Below are positions 23,822-33,672 of a stretch of DNA of 35,455 bases, piece after piece. The position numbers and the translations under genes were made by a program. Numbering within the stretch: the first letter of the stretch is position 1; each line of letters begins with the position of its first letter. Origin of the DNA: an uncultured Saprospiraceae bacterium (GTDB lineage: Bacteria; Bacteroidota; Bacteroidia; Chitinophagales; Saprospiraceae); contig CALLLR010000240.1 of assembly GCA_938008185.1 (NCBI GenBank), forward strand, positions 1 to 35,455, written 5' to 3'. The notes under the pieces were generated by a model. It had not been told where the DNA came from and searched no databases. It saw only the letters and a program-made list of their open reading frames with translations.

Positions 23822-26137
23822 CTAAAATGGATACCCAATCGCAATATTCCAAACCATTTCGCCAAAATTGCTCACCACGTTTAGGTTCTCGGGCGTCCAT
23901 TGGAAATTCCGCTCTGCAATCGGTTGTCGAACGGGAGTAGCCAAATCCAGACGAATCACAAAAAATTCTACGTCGAGCCGAAGGCCGAAACCGGCACCTA
24001 CGGCTATTTCTTTGTAAAAACGATTAAATTCAAAATGTCCGGCGCGCGTATCGGGATCGATATTTAATAACCATACATTTCCGGCATCAGCAAAGAGTGC
24101 CCCCTTAAAAAATCCGAATATTGGAAAGCGGTATTCTGCGCTGAACTCCAGTTTTAAATCACCCGTTTGATCAATAAATTGCTGACCGATGGTACCCATA
24201 TCGGGATCGTTGTTAAAGCTGGAGCCTGGTCCTACACCACGTATCTGGAAGGCTCGGATGCTATTAGATCCGCCCACGAAATATTGCTCTACGTAAGGTA
24301 ATAATTCAGAATTTCCGTAAGCGATTCCAATGGCGGGGACGAACCGAAATGCTAATTTACCAGTTCGTAAGAATGGCAAATAATAGCGTATATCTTGTTC
24401 TAAACTAATAAATTGACTGTAAGGTTGACCGAATACTTCACCGGGTTCTCCGTTGGGGCCTTTCCCGCTAAACAGAGAAAATACATTTCCGGCAATTTTA
24501 GTTTTAGCGCGGTAATACCAATAATCATCTTTGGGATCGGCGGCTTGGGTGGTTCGAATATACGTGTATTCCATTCCACCAATGAAGAGGTCGGTAAAAC
24601 TTCCCCGGAGTCGTCCATTTTGATCAAGTAAATCCTGAAATTCGGCACTGGCCGAGAGTACGTTTACCTGTCGGATGGTCAATGGATTAAAAATATGCTG
24701 TACCTGCCGACTGGGTTTCCAGTTGTATCCGAAAGAAAAAGCAGTCGCATTAATCGTGTACAATCCCGTTCGCCGCTGGTAATTATTACTCAACGTTAAG
24801 TTGGTACGGGGAACGAAAACACCGGAGAATTTTTTATTTTTAAAAATAAATAATAACCTCGGCAAGGACAGGCTTGTTTCCAGACTGATGTCTACGGTAT
24901 TAACCAAAGGTCCCATCACTCCCCGTTGGGTCTCTACCCCACCCGACAGTCGATTATTCCAATTCAGACCACGATCAAAAACATTTTTATGATTAAAATT
25001 AATTCCGGCCGTTGTTCCAAAAAAAGAGCCCGTACGGTTGTTCAGTTCCAGATCAGTCGTTAGCGTTCTGGCGATACCCGGTGTCAGATAAATAAGTCGG
25101 TTAAGTACCTGATCGGTAGAAGCAGAATCAGTAACGCTTTGATATTTTAAATTAACAAACTTAAAAACGCCCAGATCCAGCAAGTGACTGACGGAAACAT
25201 CCTGTAAATTTTTATTGTAAATATCTCCTTCATCTTGTAAAACCAGCCGATCCATCACACTAGGCCGAACGACCGGTTTATCCTGAATCACAATAAAATC
25301 TGATTTATAATTTAGGGTATCTTTAAAAGTCAATCCTCCTTCTGTACTAAGATCAAAATTAGGATAAATATAAGTTTTCCCAACACGGAAAATTTTCTGT
25401 TTTACAGCTTTCTGAGCATCATCCACCCGGACGTAAATATCCAGTTCTAATGTATTGGGAATCGTGTCCACAAAATAAAACACAGAAGTCGGATCAAATT
25501 CTAAAAATCCTTTATTATTAGCAACTTCGCTGATCCGGGTTCGTTCCAGCGCGAGTAATAATTCCTGATAAGGATCTCCTGATTTTATTAAAGATTTTTT
25601 CTCGGCTTCGTAAATAATACTGGCAATATCGGATGAGTCTTCTGGCATATAGATGTCTCGGATGGTATATTGTCCCCGAGTATCAACATTATACTTAACC
25701 CTTACCTTTTTGCCAGTGACGAGCGTATCAATGGTCAGATCCGAATCAAAATAACCATTGTCTTTCAGATATTTTCTAATTTGTAACCGGTTTTTCTTTA
25801 CGGATGTGGGATCATAAAGAGCAGGTGCTTCGCCTAATTTACGCTTCATCCAGGATTTAAAACCTTTTTCTTTTTTATGATCCCGAAGTTTTAAATAAGT
25901 CCATAATCTGAACTTAAAAATACCACTGTTGGGTCGGGGCTTGGCAAGATTTTCTAAAGCGTACTTGGTAATACTACGATTAGCAATGGTCTCTTTATCT
26001 ACAAAATTAATACTTGATTCCGTCACCAATAACTCGTCTTCCCTCAGCAGTTTGGATGGATTGCAGGAGGCAAACAGCATCGCTATGATGCTGATCAGAA
26101 GAATGAATTTTATAGATGAATTATTTAAGAAAAGCAA
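23822..26137 (-). CDS. tamL: TamL: lipoprotein-type TamA/Omp85 outer-membrane protein
   Basis: 771 residues. A lipoprotein signal ends LFASC with the lipidated Cys at 25, the hallmark of the Bacteroidota TamL branch of Omp85. N-terminal POTRA-like domains (about 30-320) contain DNGYFDSDLTIDTLVTG and GVFKFVNLKYQ. The C-terminal half is a 16-strand barrel with the conserved lid-loop motif GGSNSIRAFQIRGVGPGS and a closing GAGFGLRLDVEFFVIRLDL / NIAIGYPF end. With TamB it helps insert outer-membrane proteins or move lipids. It lies 33 bp downstream of tamB on the same strand, so the pair is an operon. The Cys lipid anchor is read from sequence; the function is from the family. Confidence 0.92.
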   Translation of the reverse strand: MLFLNNSSIKFILLISIIAMLFASCNPSKLLREDELLVTESSINFVDKETIANRSITKYALENLAKPRPNSGIFKFRLWTYLKLRDHKKEKGFKSWMKRKLGEAPALYDPTSVKKNRLQIRKYLKDNGYFDSDLTIDTLVTGKKVRVKYNVDTRGQYTIRDIYMPEDSSDIASIIYEAEKKSLIKSGDPYQELLLALERTRISEVANNKGFLEFDPTSVFYFVDTIPNTLELDIYVRVDDAQKAVKQKIFRVGKTYIYPNFDLSTEGGLTFKDTLNYKSDFIVIQDKPVVRPSVMDRLVLQDEGDIYNKNLQDVSVSHLLDLGVFKFVNLKYQSVTDSASTDQVLNRLIYLTPGIARTLTTDLELNNRTGSFFGTTAGINFNHKNVFDRGLNWNNRLSGGVETQRGVMGPLVNTVDISLETSLSLPRLLFIFKNKKFSGVFVPRTNLTLSNNYQRRTGLYTINATAFSFGYNWKPSRQVQHIFNPLTIRQVNVLSASAEFQDLLDQNGRLRGSFTDLFIGGMEYTYIRTTQAADPKDDYWYYRAKTKIAGNVFSLFSGKGPNGEPGEVFGQPYSQFISLEQDIRYYLPFLRTGKLAFRFVPAIGIAYGNSELLPYVEQYFVGGSNSIRAFQIRGVGPGSSFNNDPDMGTIGQQFIDQTGDLKLEFSAEYRFPIFGFFKGALFADAGNVWLLNIDPDTRAGHFEFNRFYKEIAVGAGFGLRLDVEFFVIRLDLATPVRQPIAERNFQWTPENLNVVSNFGEMVWNIAIGYPF

Positions 26138-26170
26138 AATTTTATTTTTTATAAAGTTGTTTAGGTAGCG

Positions 26171-29100
26171 TTAGTTTTCCTCCTTACGTTCTTTTTCCAC
26201 CGCTTTTTCGACCCGCCCTTTTTTTCTAATATCGTTGTCAAATACTTTTCTAAAAGAAATACCAATACCCGTTTTAATGGCATTCTCTTCGTTGAGCACA
26301 TCAAAATCACTCCGGCGAAATACCTTCAACAAGTAGTTCCCGGAACTGGTCAATTCGTAAGTCAACAAAAAGTCTCCCGCTACCTGAGAAGCACCTGCTT
26401 CGCCACCAACCTCCAGACTACCTCCAGCGGTCAGACTTAGGCGATCGTTAAAAAGTTGTTTGGTGATTCCTACCCCGACCTCGGTGACGGTACCACCCGC
26501 TCCGTCGTTGGCGTATTGAGATTTATAGCTGCTAAGGTCAAAATTAACTTCAACCCCTTTGACAAACTTTTCGGCCAAACTATTTAATTGATTGGAAAAT
26601 AATTTACTGACACTCGATAAAACGACATTTTCTCCCAGGTCACCCAAATTGGTCGAAGAACTGGAGACGATAAAACTATTGATCAACAAAAGACCAAAAA
26701 CCTGCTTATTCAATTCGCTGGGATTGCTTCGAAGTTCTTCCAGCTTACGTGGAACAGCACTGTTATAAGATGTACCTTGCGCTTCCGGCACTTCGATATC
26801 AAAAGCTAAAACGGGTGCGGCCAGATTACCATCCAAATTTAGTATCACCGAAACAGGTTGCCGTTTTTGTGCCTGTTTTATTTCGCCCCCACTAAGGGTC
26901 GCTTCACTGGCAATTAGTTCGTAGGTAGCGGCCTTGGTAGTATATTTTGCGGCCACATCAAAACGAGCGTTGAGCGGATCGCCATTAAAGAAAACAGTAC
27001 CTCCTTCCACGATGTCAAAATTTCGGCGAATCACGTCACTGTACGAAAATCCGTATTGACCGCTCTTGATAGTGTACGTTCCAAACATTTCCATCAGTCC
27101 AGACGGTAAAAATCGCATCAATAAATCCGAAGAACCACGACACTTCAATCGATCACCCGTCACGGGATCAACGATAATTCTTAGTAGTGCATCGTCGGTA
27201 AGTTCCAAATTAAGTGTTATATCCGCCGGAATCGAAGCCTTAGCATTATACACATCGATGCTATCTCCCAGTTTGACGTACGTGTCAGGATTTCCAAAAA
27301 TAATAAAATCTTCTTCGAGCGCTACTTCGCCCTCCGCGAAAGGCGAGAGGTTTAGTTCCGAACCCGGCAATGTTTTGGCCACCACATTGATGATGGGTAA
27401 TTCCAGCGGCCCAAGTACCTCCACCTGCGCACCAAGGATCAGACTTCCATAGAAAAGTGGATTATCCTGCGCCGTGGTATTTAAAATCAAAAACTTATCG
27501 GTGTTTAAGTCGAAGTCCAGTTTGATGTTGGTGAAAAAATCATGCGTCAGTTTACCATCCAGTTGAGCGGTGTTGCTGGCGGTGTCCCGCAACGTCATCC
27601 GACCAAGGTCAATCGTTTTATTGTTCAGTTTGACGGTTCCCTTGTCAACTGCGTAGCGCGCTTGCGTAAATTCGATGAGCGTACTGATTTCACGGAGGCT
27701 GAGCGTTCCGTTAACGTCCGGTTTGTCGATGGTTCCTTTCACGGTGATATTCCCGTCAATGGTTCCTTTACTGTCAGCAATAATATCGACCATCACGAGA
27801 TCGAGGAGACGCATTTCGAGTGGTTGAATATCGGCTTTTAAATCCAGTTGTCTGGAATCAATTCCGTAAGTACCACCCATATTTAAATCGTTTACCGCTC
27901 CTTTCAGTAAAACATTCACGTTTACCATAGAACTAGTAGCCGATTTACTCAAGTCAAGAGTAACTGCTCCAACCGACTCTCTGTTCATCGTCAAATCCGG
28001 CACCCTCAGATCAACGGTAAAGTATAGATTTTCCGTAGGGTCCATTACTTTTACTTTCCCATTGATGGTTCCTCTCAGGGTCTCGTCGCCGGGAATCACC
28101 AAATTGGACAATTCGCGAATCTGAAACTGATCAAAATCAATGGTAATATCCGGAATTAAAACAGTCGTATCTTTGGGCGTTTCGGTATTGATGATGAGTT
28201 GGTGAACACCGTCCTGTAACGCCAGATTATTAATTAGAATTTGCTGGCCGTCGTAACGGATTAGATTGTCCGATGGAATTTCCCAATCCTGATCGTTTAA
28301 AATAAATTGATCATTAAAACGCATTTCATAAGCCTTGTTCGGTCGGTCGATCATCGCACCCAATTGAATTAATTTCTTGATCGTATCCTTACCCATAACA
28401 TCCAGTTGAAAATAGGCACTGTCCTGTCGTAAAACATTGGCCAGCGTAATTTCGGGAAATTCGTTCCCGCCTGCCTCTAACGCTTCCAGAAGCAGATCGT
28501 TCTTTAACCGAACGTTGGTACCATCCGCTTTCCAGCTGATTTTTTTTAATTTATTGGTACCGTAGACCACTTTTTTCACTTGTGTATTCAAAGACATGGT
28601 CTGTTCTTTAGAATCGAAACTTCCAGTCAGTACCGCCGATTCTACGTATTCCAGATCGGGTAAAGCCAGCAGTTGCAACGGTGTAATATCCGTTACCTCA
28701 ACGCGAAGTTTAAATTCCTGTTGGCCTTCGATATCTGCGAAACGAATTTTTTGCTGGTTCTTGGAAAGATAGTCTTCCAGTGGAAAATAATCGTTGATGT
28801 AAGCCAGAATCAAGGTCGGCATTTCTTCCAGATCAAAGTCTCCGTTAATTTCTCCTTTTACGAACGGTGCGTCAAGGGAAAGTTGATTATTTCCTTCCTC
28901 ATCAAGTCCAGAAAACAAGGTGATAGAATCCGCCAGATAAGATTGTGTTGAATCGCTGATCGCAAAATTGGTAATACTGGCAAAACCATTTAGATTATTA
29001 ATATTGGTGGCCGCAAAATCAAAGTCCAATACACCACTAAATTGTAAATCCCGATCCAGTAAATTTAACGCCGTCAGGTTAACGGTATCAATATCCATAG

Positions 29101-31165
29101 CAAATTGAAAGGTAGGAATTTCGGCATTTAAATCTACCAGTCCGGCAAAGTCAAAATTTATATTTGGATCAGCAATCTCAAATTCTCCGGTAAATTTTTT
29201 CCGGTCTATGGTACCATCGATTTTTAAGTTTTTATAATCGTATTCCTGGTAAACCACGTGGTCGATATTCGCGTCGATTTCAGCCTGAATTGTTTCGGGG
29301 GTCATCCCGGAACCGTTGACATTTCCAGAAAACGTGATCTCCCCTACTCCCAGACTATCACCGAGAATTTCATTGAATTGAAAATTATTAAGCGTGAGAT
29401 CCCCCTGATAAGTAGCATCGGAATAATCCGCGTTAAAATTTGCTTTTAAATCGCTGGTCAGACTACCAATGTCCGTGATCAAATCTCCAATCAGTTCCAT
29501 ATCCGTCGTTCCACCGACGAAATTTCCGGTGTAAGAAATAGTTCCCAGTGGTAAAAGATTGTCGGGTATACTATCGGGCACCAAATAACTAATTTCTGTT
29601 ATGTTGGTCGTCAGATTCTCAATATTAATATCTAAAAATAATTTTTCCGGATTAGCCGCATTTTCCACCCGACCACTGATCTGAAAGCCGGTCGCCAAAT
29701 CCGTATCCAATTTAAAATTAGTGGTCGTAAAATCGGCGATGGTTCCCTGAGCCGCTCCGCTGAGATTGAAAATTCCAAAGCGCGCCAGTCCGAGTGGCAA
29801 CACAGCTTCTTTAAAAATTTTATTCAATTTTTCGTAAGAAGAAGCAAAAGTTTTTAGCTGCACGTCAAAACCCAACGCATCAGGATTGGTAGGATTACGT
29901 ACCTTACCATCAAGTGCCAGTGTCAGCATCTGATCCACTTTTATTTCCGCATTGGCAATATTTACTACCTTGGTATTGCCCGATACGCTTCCGTAAAGAT
30001 AAATTTTTTGGAGAGCATTGATATTGATCCCGTTGTTTTCGCCAATAATGGGGGCAAGTAGTGCTATGTCCCGAACGCCAACATTCGTATTTTTGAAATC
30101 CAGATTATAATTTACTTCTTCTGTAAAAGAAGCAAGGTCAGATAAACTGGTAAAAGTAAGCGACGTGTTGTTATTGAAATTAGAATGTGGTGTTTTAATA
30201 TTAAAACCTTCTAAAGTAAATTTTTCTGGTGTGAAATTTAAATCACCATTCAAATGATCTACTTGTAACCCACTGTTTTCTAAGAAAGAAAATTGTTTGA
30301 TAAAAATTCCCAGTTCTTCTTCCCGCCAAACGAAATCTCTTAGATCAACCGTCAAATCGACCAGTTTTAAATTATTAAAATCTATCCCATCTTTGTCTGT
30401 GATTTGCTTGCCCACCTGATAGGCGACGGACGTTTCCTCGATTTTCAGCTGACCCAAATTTACCTTCCAGCCAAAGTAAGGAAAAATCAGGAGGCTGGCG
30501 GTATTGGAGGTATCTGTAATGGCTACATTCTGTGGAACCGATAAAACAGTAATCGAATTTTTTTCTAATAAAACATCTTCAATATCTACGGATTTATTTT
30601 CGAAGTCCAGATCGTTTAAATCTAAAGAGAATAGTTTTGACTTAAATAAGATATCCAATCCCGTCACCTGATCGCCGAAGCGAATTCTGGTTCGATTAAG
30701 GGTGACCGCATTGAGGCCAAAATCCCAGGCGACGGAAGTAGTGGAGGTGTCGGCCGCCGGATCGGTGGCAAAAGCTTCGAGTAAAAAATTGATATTTAAA
30801 GAGGAATCACCGGGATGTTGGTAAATATTAAGAAACCCATCGTTAAGGGTAATCTGATTAAGAAAAATTTCACTGCCCAACAGATCAAATACGCCAATAT
30901 TGACATCAATAGAAGAAGCATAGAGTAACGTATCCTGTTGTTGATCTTCGAGGTAAATCCCTTCGGCGGAAAGGGTTTTAAAAAATTTTATATTAACCCG
31001 GTCAATAGAAACCTTGGCACCAAGAGTAGATTCGAGCGATTCGGTGACTATACCAACAATCTTTGTCTGAACGGAAGGTAATTGTAATAAGCCCCAGGCG
31101 ACTATAAAAAGCAGCAAGAGGAAAAGCAAAATTAAACCGGTCCATTTTAAAAATTTCTTTAGCAT
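26171..31165 (-). CDS. tamB: TamB-like translocation and assembly / lipid-transport protein (DUF490)
   Basis: 1664 residues, an AsmA-like giant. A single N-terminal membrane anchor (about residues 9-31) is followed by an AsmA-type start (VKIVGIVTESLESTLGAKVS pattern). About 1,400 residues of repeated beta strands follow, as expected for a long hydrophobic groove. The conserved C-terminal DUF490 domain runs from about 1250, with FGTYTIKSGQYGFSYSDVI, VSVILNLDGNL and a closing VEVNFDLSSYKSQY segment. It is longer than E. coli TamB (1259 residues), typical for Bacteroidota. It spans the periplasm from the inner membrane to TamL, coded directly downstream. An Asp/Asn-rich surface is notable. Confidence 0.93.
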   Translation of the reverse strand: MLKKFLKWTGLILLFLLLLFIVAWGLLQLPSVQTKIVGIVTESLESTLGAKVSIDRVNIKFFKTLSAEGIYLEDQQQDTLLYASSIDVNIGVFDLLGSEIFLNQITLNDGFLNIYQHPGDSSLNINFLLEAFATDPAADTSTTSVAWDFGLNAVTLNRTRIRFGDQVTGLDILFKSKLFSLDLNDLDFENKSVDIEDVLLEKNSITVLSVPQNVAITDTSNTASLLIFPYFGWKVNLGQLKIEETSVAYQVGKQITDKDGIDFNNLKLVDLTVDLRDFVWREEELGIFIKQFSFLENSGLQVDHLNGDLNFTPEKFTLEGFNIKTPHSNFNNNTSLTFTSLSDLASFTEEVNYNLDFKNTNVGVRDIALLAPIIGENNGININALQKIYLYGSVSGNTKVVNIANAEIKVDQMLTLALDGKVRNPTNPDALGFDVQLKTFASSYEKLNKIFKEAVLPLGLARFGIFNLSGAAQGTIADFTTTNFKLDTDLATGFQISGRVENAANPEKLFLDINIENLTTNITEISYLVPDSIPDNLLPLGTISYTGNFVGGTTDMELIGDLITDIGSLTSDLKANFNADYSDATYQGDLTLNNFQFNEILGDSLGVGEITFSGNVNGSGMTPETIQAEIDANIDHVVYQEYDYKNLKIDGTIDRKKFTGEFEIADPNINFDFAGLVDLNAEIPTFQFAMDIDTVNLTALNLLDRDLQFSGVLDFDFAATNINNLNGFASITNFAISDSTQSYLADSITLFSGLDEEGNNQLSLDAPFVKGEINGDFDLEEMPTLILAYINDYFPLEDYLSKNQQKIRFADIEGQQEFKLRVEVTDITPLQLLALPDLEYVESAVLTGSFDSKEQTMSLNTQVKKVVYGTNKLKKISWKADGTNVRLKNDLLLEALEAGGNEFPEITLANVLRQDSAYFQLDVMGKDTIKKLIQLGAMIDRPNKAYEMRFNDQFILNDQDWEIPSDNLIRYDGQQILINNLALQDGVHQLIINTETPKDTTVLIPDITIDFDQFQIRELSNLVIPGDETLRGTINGKVKVMDPTENLYFTVDLRVPDLTMNRESVGAVTLDLSKSATSSMVNVNVLLKGAVNDLNMGGTYGIDSRQLDLKADIQPLEMRLLDLVMVDIIADSKGTIDGNITVKGTIDKPDVNGTLSLREISTLIEFTQARYAVDKGTVKLNNKTIDLGRMTLRDTASNTAQLDGKLTHDFFTNIKLDFDLNTDKFLILNTTAQDNPLFYGSLILGAQVEVLGPLELPIINVVAKTLPGSELNLSPFAEGEVALEEDFIIFGNPDTYVKLGDSIDVYNAKASIPADITLNLELTDDALLRIIVDPVTGDRLKCRGSSDLLMRFLPSGLMEMFGTYTIKSGQYGFSYSDVIRRNFDIVEGGTVFFNGDPLNARFDVAAKYTTKAATYELIASEATLSGGEIKQAQKRQPVSVILNLDGNLAAPVLAFDIEVPEAQGTSYNSAVPRKLEELRSNPSELNKQVFGLLLINSFIVSSSSTNLGDLGENVVLSSVSKLFSNQLNSLAEKFVKGVEVNFDLSSYKSQYANDGAGGTVTEVGVGITKQLFNDRLSLTAGGSLEVGGEAGASQVAGDFLLTYELTSSGNYLLKVFRRSDFDVLNEENAIKTGIGISFRKVFDNDIRKKGRVEKAVEKERKEEN

Positions 31166-31446
31166 TTATTTCTATAAAACAAATTTCCTTTTTTCCGTGA
31201 GAGTGTTCTATTTTTCATCACGATTTATCAGTATTGCCTGAGTTCGGCCTTAGCCATTGGTTTCCCTTTATTCGTGAACATGGTACAACTTTATTGATTG
31301 TCAGATTTATTCAACGACCGTGGTAAAATTAACTAAGCCTATTCACATTTTAGGGAAGCCAATAACCAAATGCTAAAAGCCAATAGCTAAGTTTGGCTAA
31401 AGTCGAGCTGATGATTTGACTTTAAAAGCTAGGAAAATAGAACGAA

Positions 31447-31995
31447 TCAATCGAACCATTGTTCTATCCAGCCAGAAATATGTTTCCGTACCGTTTTCCG
31501 GGTTTCCGTATCGGTTAATTTCCCTTTTTCGATCAATCCCCCAACTTTGGAAAAGGGCATTTGCGAAGGGTAAACATGCGTACCAAGGTGCATGAGAATA
31601 TGTGCCAGGTGTCCCAGCCCACGGAGGTTTCCAGCCCGTCCGGTAGCAACCCCGGCCAGCAGAACATTTTTACCGCCGAAGGATTCTTTATTTTTCCGGA
31701 TAGAAAGTGCATCGATAAAAAACTTTAATATTCCGGAAAAGCTACCGTTGTACTCGGGACTGATGATGACGAACCGATCTGCGGGTATGATAAATTCGTC
31801 CTGTAATTCCCGGATTTTTCCGTGCTGAGTATCCGCACTGTACATACCGGTTGGTATGGTTAGTTCATTCAGTTCGGTAAGAGAAAGAAACTTGACTTCA
31901 GTTTTTGCTTTTTTCTTTAGTTCCTGAAAATAATACTTGGCGAAAATGGCGGTGTTGGAGCCGGGGCGGTTGGTGGCGGAAATTACCGTGATCAT
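31447..31995 (-). CDS. NAD(P)H-dependent FMN reductase
   Basis: 182 residues of flavodoxin-like fold. The FMN phosphate loop is SATNRPGSNTAIFAK at the N-terminus. The conserved SPEYNGSFSGILKFFIDAL binds the flavin ring edge, and GVATGRAGNLRGL follows at the dimer interface. It transfers electrons from NAD(P)H to FMN or directly to quinones, azo or metal substrates; the true substrate is not shown. It is cytoplasmic and monocistronic, divergent from purB. Upstream is a short 8-bp tandem repeat. The gap to tamB (about 280 bp) holds AGCCAATAGC-type repeats but no gene. Confidence 0.9.
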   Translation of the reverse strand: MITVISATNRPGSNTAIFAKYYFQELKKKAKTEVKFLSLTELNELTIPTGMYSADTQHGKIRELQDEFIIPADRFVIISPEYNGSFSGILKFFIDALSIRKNKESFGGKNVLLAGVATGRAGNLRGLGHLAHILMHLGTHVYPSQMPFSKVGGLIEKGKLTDTETRKTVRKHISGWIEQWFD

Positions 31996-32018
31996 ATATT
32001 TTAGTTGTTGAGGTGTTG

Positions 32019-32042
32019 AATCGTTAAATCGTTAAATCGTTG
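32019..32042. repeat. 8-bp tandem repeat between the FMN reductase and purB
   Basis: AATCGTTA is repeated three times, the last with a final G. GTTGAGGTGTTGA lies just before it at about 32006-32018 and also occurs in inverted orientation near 23800-23815. ATCGTTGA copies are also found near 299-316, pointing to a dispersed short-repeat family. Confidence 0.6.
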
Positions 32043-32117
32043 ATAGATCTGGGGGAAGGTACAAAATTTGGGGCAGAAGTATTGCCCAAAATCAGGGCTG
32101 GTCACCAAAAACTTTCT

Positions 32118-32125
32118 TAGCTTTG
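32118..32125 (+). promoter_or_regulatory. -7 promoter box of purB
   Basis: TAGCTTTG matches TAnnTTTG exactly, only 15 bp before the ATG at 32140. Transcription would begin within about 10 nt of the start codon, so the mRNA would be nearly leaderless. The upstream in-frame ATG at 32068 would lie before this promoter, which supports the shorter protein. Confidence 0.55.
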
Positions 32126-32139
32126 CAAAAAAAAATACT

Positions 32140-33474
32140 ATGCTAAACGCTATTTCTCCCATCGATGGTCGTTACCATGCCAAGACAAAAGTACTGTCTG
32201 AATATTTTTCGGAATATGCCCTGATTAAATACCGAGTCTTTGTTGAGATTCAATACTTTATTGCTTTGGTGCAGCATCCACTTCCGGAATTAGAACATTT
32301 TGATGGAGATAAGGTTGATAGATTGAATGAGATCTTCGAAAATTTTCAGGTGCCGGATGCACTTTTGGTGAAAAAGATTGAGTCCACGACCAATCACGAT
32401 GTAAAAGCGGTAGAATATTATCTGAAGGAGACTTTTGATAAACTGGGCGTGGGAGAATTTAAGGAATTTATACACTTCGGACTGACCTCACAGGATGTTA
32501 ATAATACGGCGATTCCCTTATCGCTCAAACATGCGATGGAACAGGTATATATCCCCATGCTCGACGAGGTAATTAACCGACTAAAAGATCTTAGCACAGA
32601 GTGGGCGGGCATCCCGATGCTGGCACATACGCACGGACAACCGGCCTCCCCCACTACGTTGGGAAAAGAATTTCAGGTTTTTGTGGAGCGGCTGGAAGGA
32701 CAAAAAAAATTATTAATGCAGGTGCCTTACCAGGCCAAATTTGGTGGTGCCACGGGTAATTTTAACGCCCATCACGTAGCCTATCCAGCCATCGACTGGC
32801 CAAAATTCGGAAATTATTTTGTGGAAGAATATCTTGGTTTGAGCCGGGCACAGTACACCACACAGATTGATCACTACGACTATCTGGCGGCGTTGTTTAT
32901 GGCACAAAAAAGAATCAATACTATTTTAGTCGATATGTGCCGGGATATCTGGACCTACGTTTCGATGGACTATTTTAAGCAGCGAGTGGTCGCCGGTGAA
33001 GTGGGTTCTTCGGCCATGCCGCATAAGGTTAATCCGATCGATTTTGAAAATGCAGAGGGGAACCTGGGCATGGCCAATGCTATTTTTACGCACCTGTCGG
33101 ATAAGCTGCCGGTCTCCAGATTACAGCGAGATTTGACGGATAGTACGGTGTTGCGGAATATTGGGGTACCGGTCGGGCATACGATTATTGCTTTTCAGTC
33201 AATTCTAAAAGGTTTAGGAAAATTATTGTTAAACGAATCCAAACTGGGTGAGGATCTGGATAAAAACTGGATGGTGGTGTCGGAAGCGATTCAAAATATT
33301 CTACGGCGGGAGGGATATCCTAAACCGTACGAGGCCTTGAAAAGCTTGACGCGCGGTAAGTCACAGGTAACGCAGGAGGATATTCACGAGTTTATTGATG
33401 AGCTGGAGGTGGATGAGATTGTAAAAGGAGAATTGAAAGCGATTACGCCGAGGAATTATGTGGGGGTGTTTTAG
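32140..33474 (+). CDS. purB: Adenylosuccinate lyase
   Basis: 444 residues from the ATG at 32140, where the protein opens MLNAISPIDGRY as in the E. coli-type enzymes. The frame extends upstream to 32068, but that extension is not conserved in type and crosses the promoter box. It catalyses two steps of purine synthesis, releasing fumarate from SAICAR and from adenylosuccinate. Motifs: TSQDVNNTA, H163/H165 in LAHTHGQPASPTT, and the fumarase/aspartase signature SSAMPHKVNPIDFENAEGN with the catalytic Ser at about 290. It is a lone gene, followed by a tandem repeat. Confidence 0.97.
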   Translation: MLNAISPIDGRYHAKTKVLSEYFSEYALIKYRVFVEIQYFIALVQHPLPELEHFDGDKVDRLNEIFENFQVPDALLVKKIESTTNHDVKAVEYYLKETFDKLGVGEFKEFIHFGLTSQDVNNTAIPLSLKHAMEQVYIPMLDEVINRLKDLSTEWAGIPMLAHTHGQPASPTTLGKEFQVFVERLEGQKKLLMQVPYQAKFGGATGNFNAHHVAYPAIDWPKFGNYFVEEYLGLSRAQYTTQIDHYDYLAALFMAQKRINTILVDMCRDIWTYVSMDYFKQRVVAGEVGSSAMPHKVNPIDFENAEGNLGMANAIFTHLSDKLPVSRLQRDLTDSTVLRNIGVPVGHTIIAFQSILKGLGKLLLNESKLGEDLDKNWMVVSEAIQNILRREGYPKPYEALKSLTRGKSQVTQEDIHEFIDELEVDEIVKGELKAITPRNYVGVF

Positions 33475-33483
33475 GGGGCGGAT

Positions 33484-33616
33484 GGGCTTTTTTGCTCTTT
33501 TGGCGGGTTTGGCTTTCGGTGGGCGGACGATGGGCTTTTTTGCTCTTCTTTCGGGTTTGGCTTTCGGTGGGCTTTTTTGCTCTTTTAGCGGGTTTGGCTT
33601 TCGGTGGGCGGACGAT
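33484..33616. repeat. 37-bp tandem repeats after purB
   Basis: Units at 33484-33520, 33532-33568 and 33569-33605 share GGGCTTTTTTGCTC and GGGTTTGGCTTTCGGT. An 11-bp spacer GGGCGGACGAT follows units 1 and 3 only. Degenerate copies continue to about 33670. Unit lengths are not multiples of three, so the open frames across it (Pro/Lys/Ala-rich on the minus strand, Phe/Gly-rich on the plus) are unlikely to be real proteins. Confidence 0.85.
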
Positions 33617-33672
33617 TGGCTTTCTGTTTTCGTGGGCTCTTCAATTGGTGAGGCTTTCGGTGGGCTTTTGAG

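Noticed and set aside
32068-32139. Upstream ATG extending PurB by 24 residues
   Set aside because: The perfect TAGCTTTG promoter box lies inside the extension, and the conserved N-terminus begins at the later ATG.
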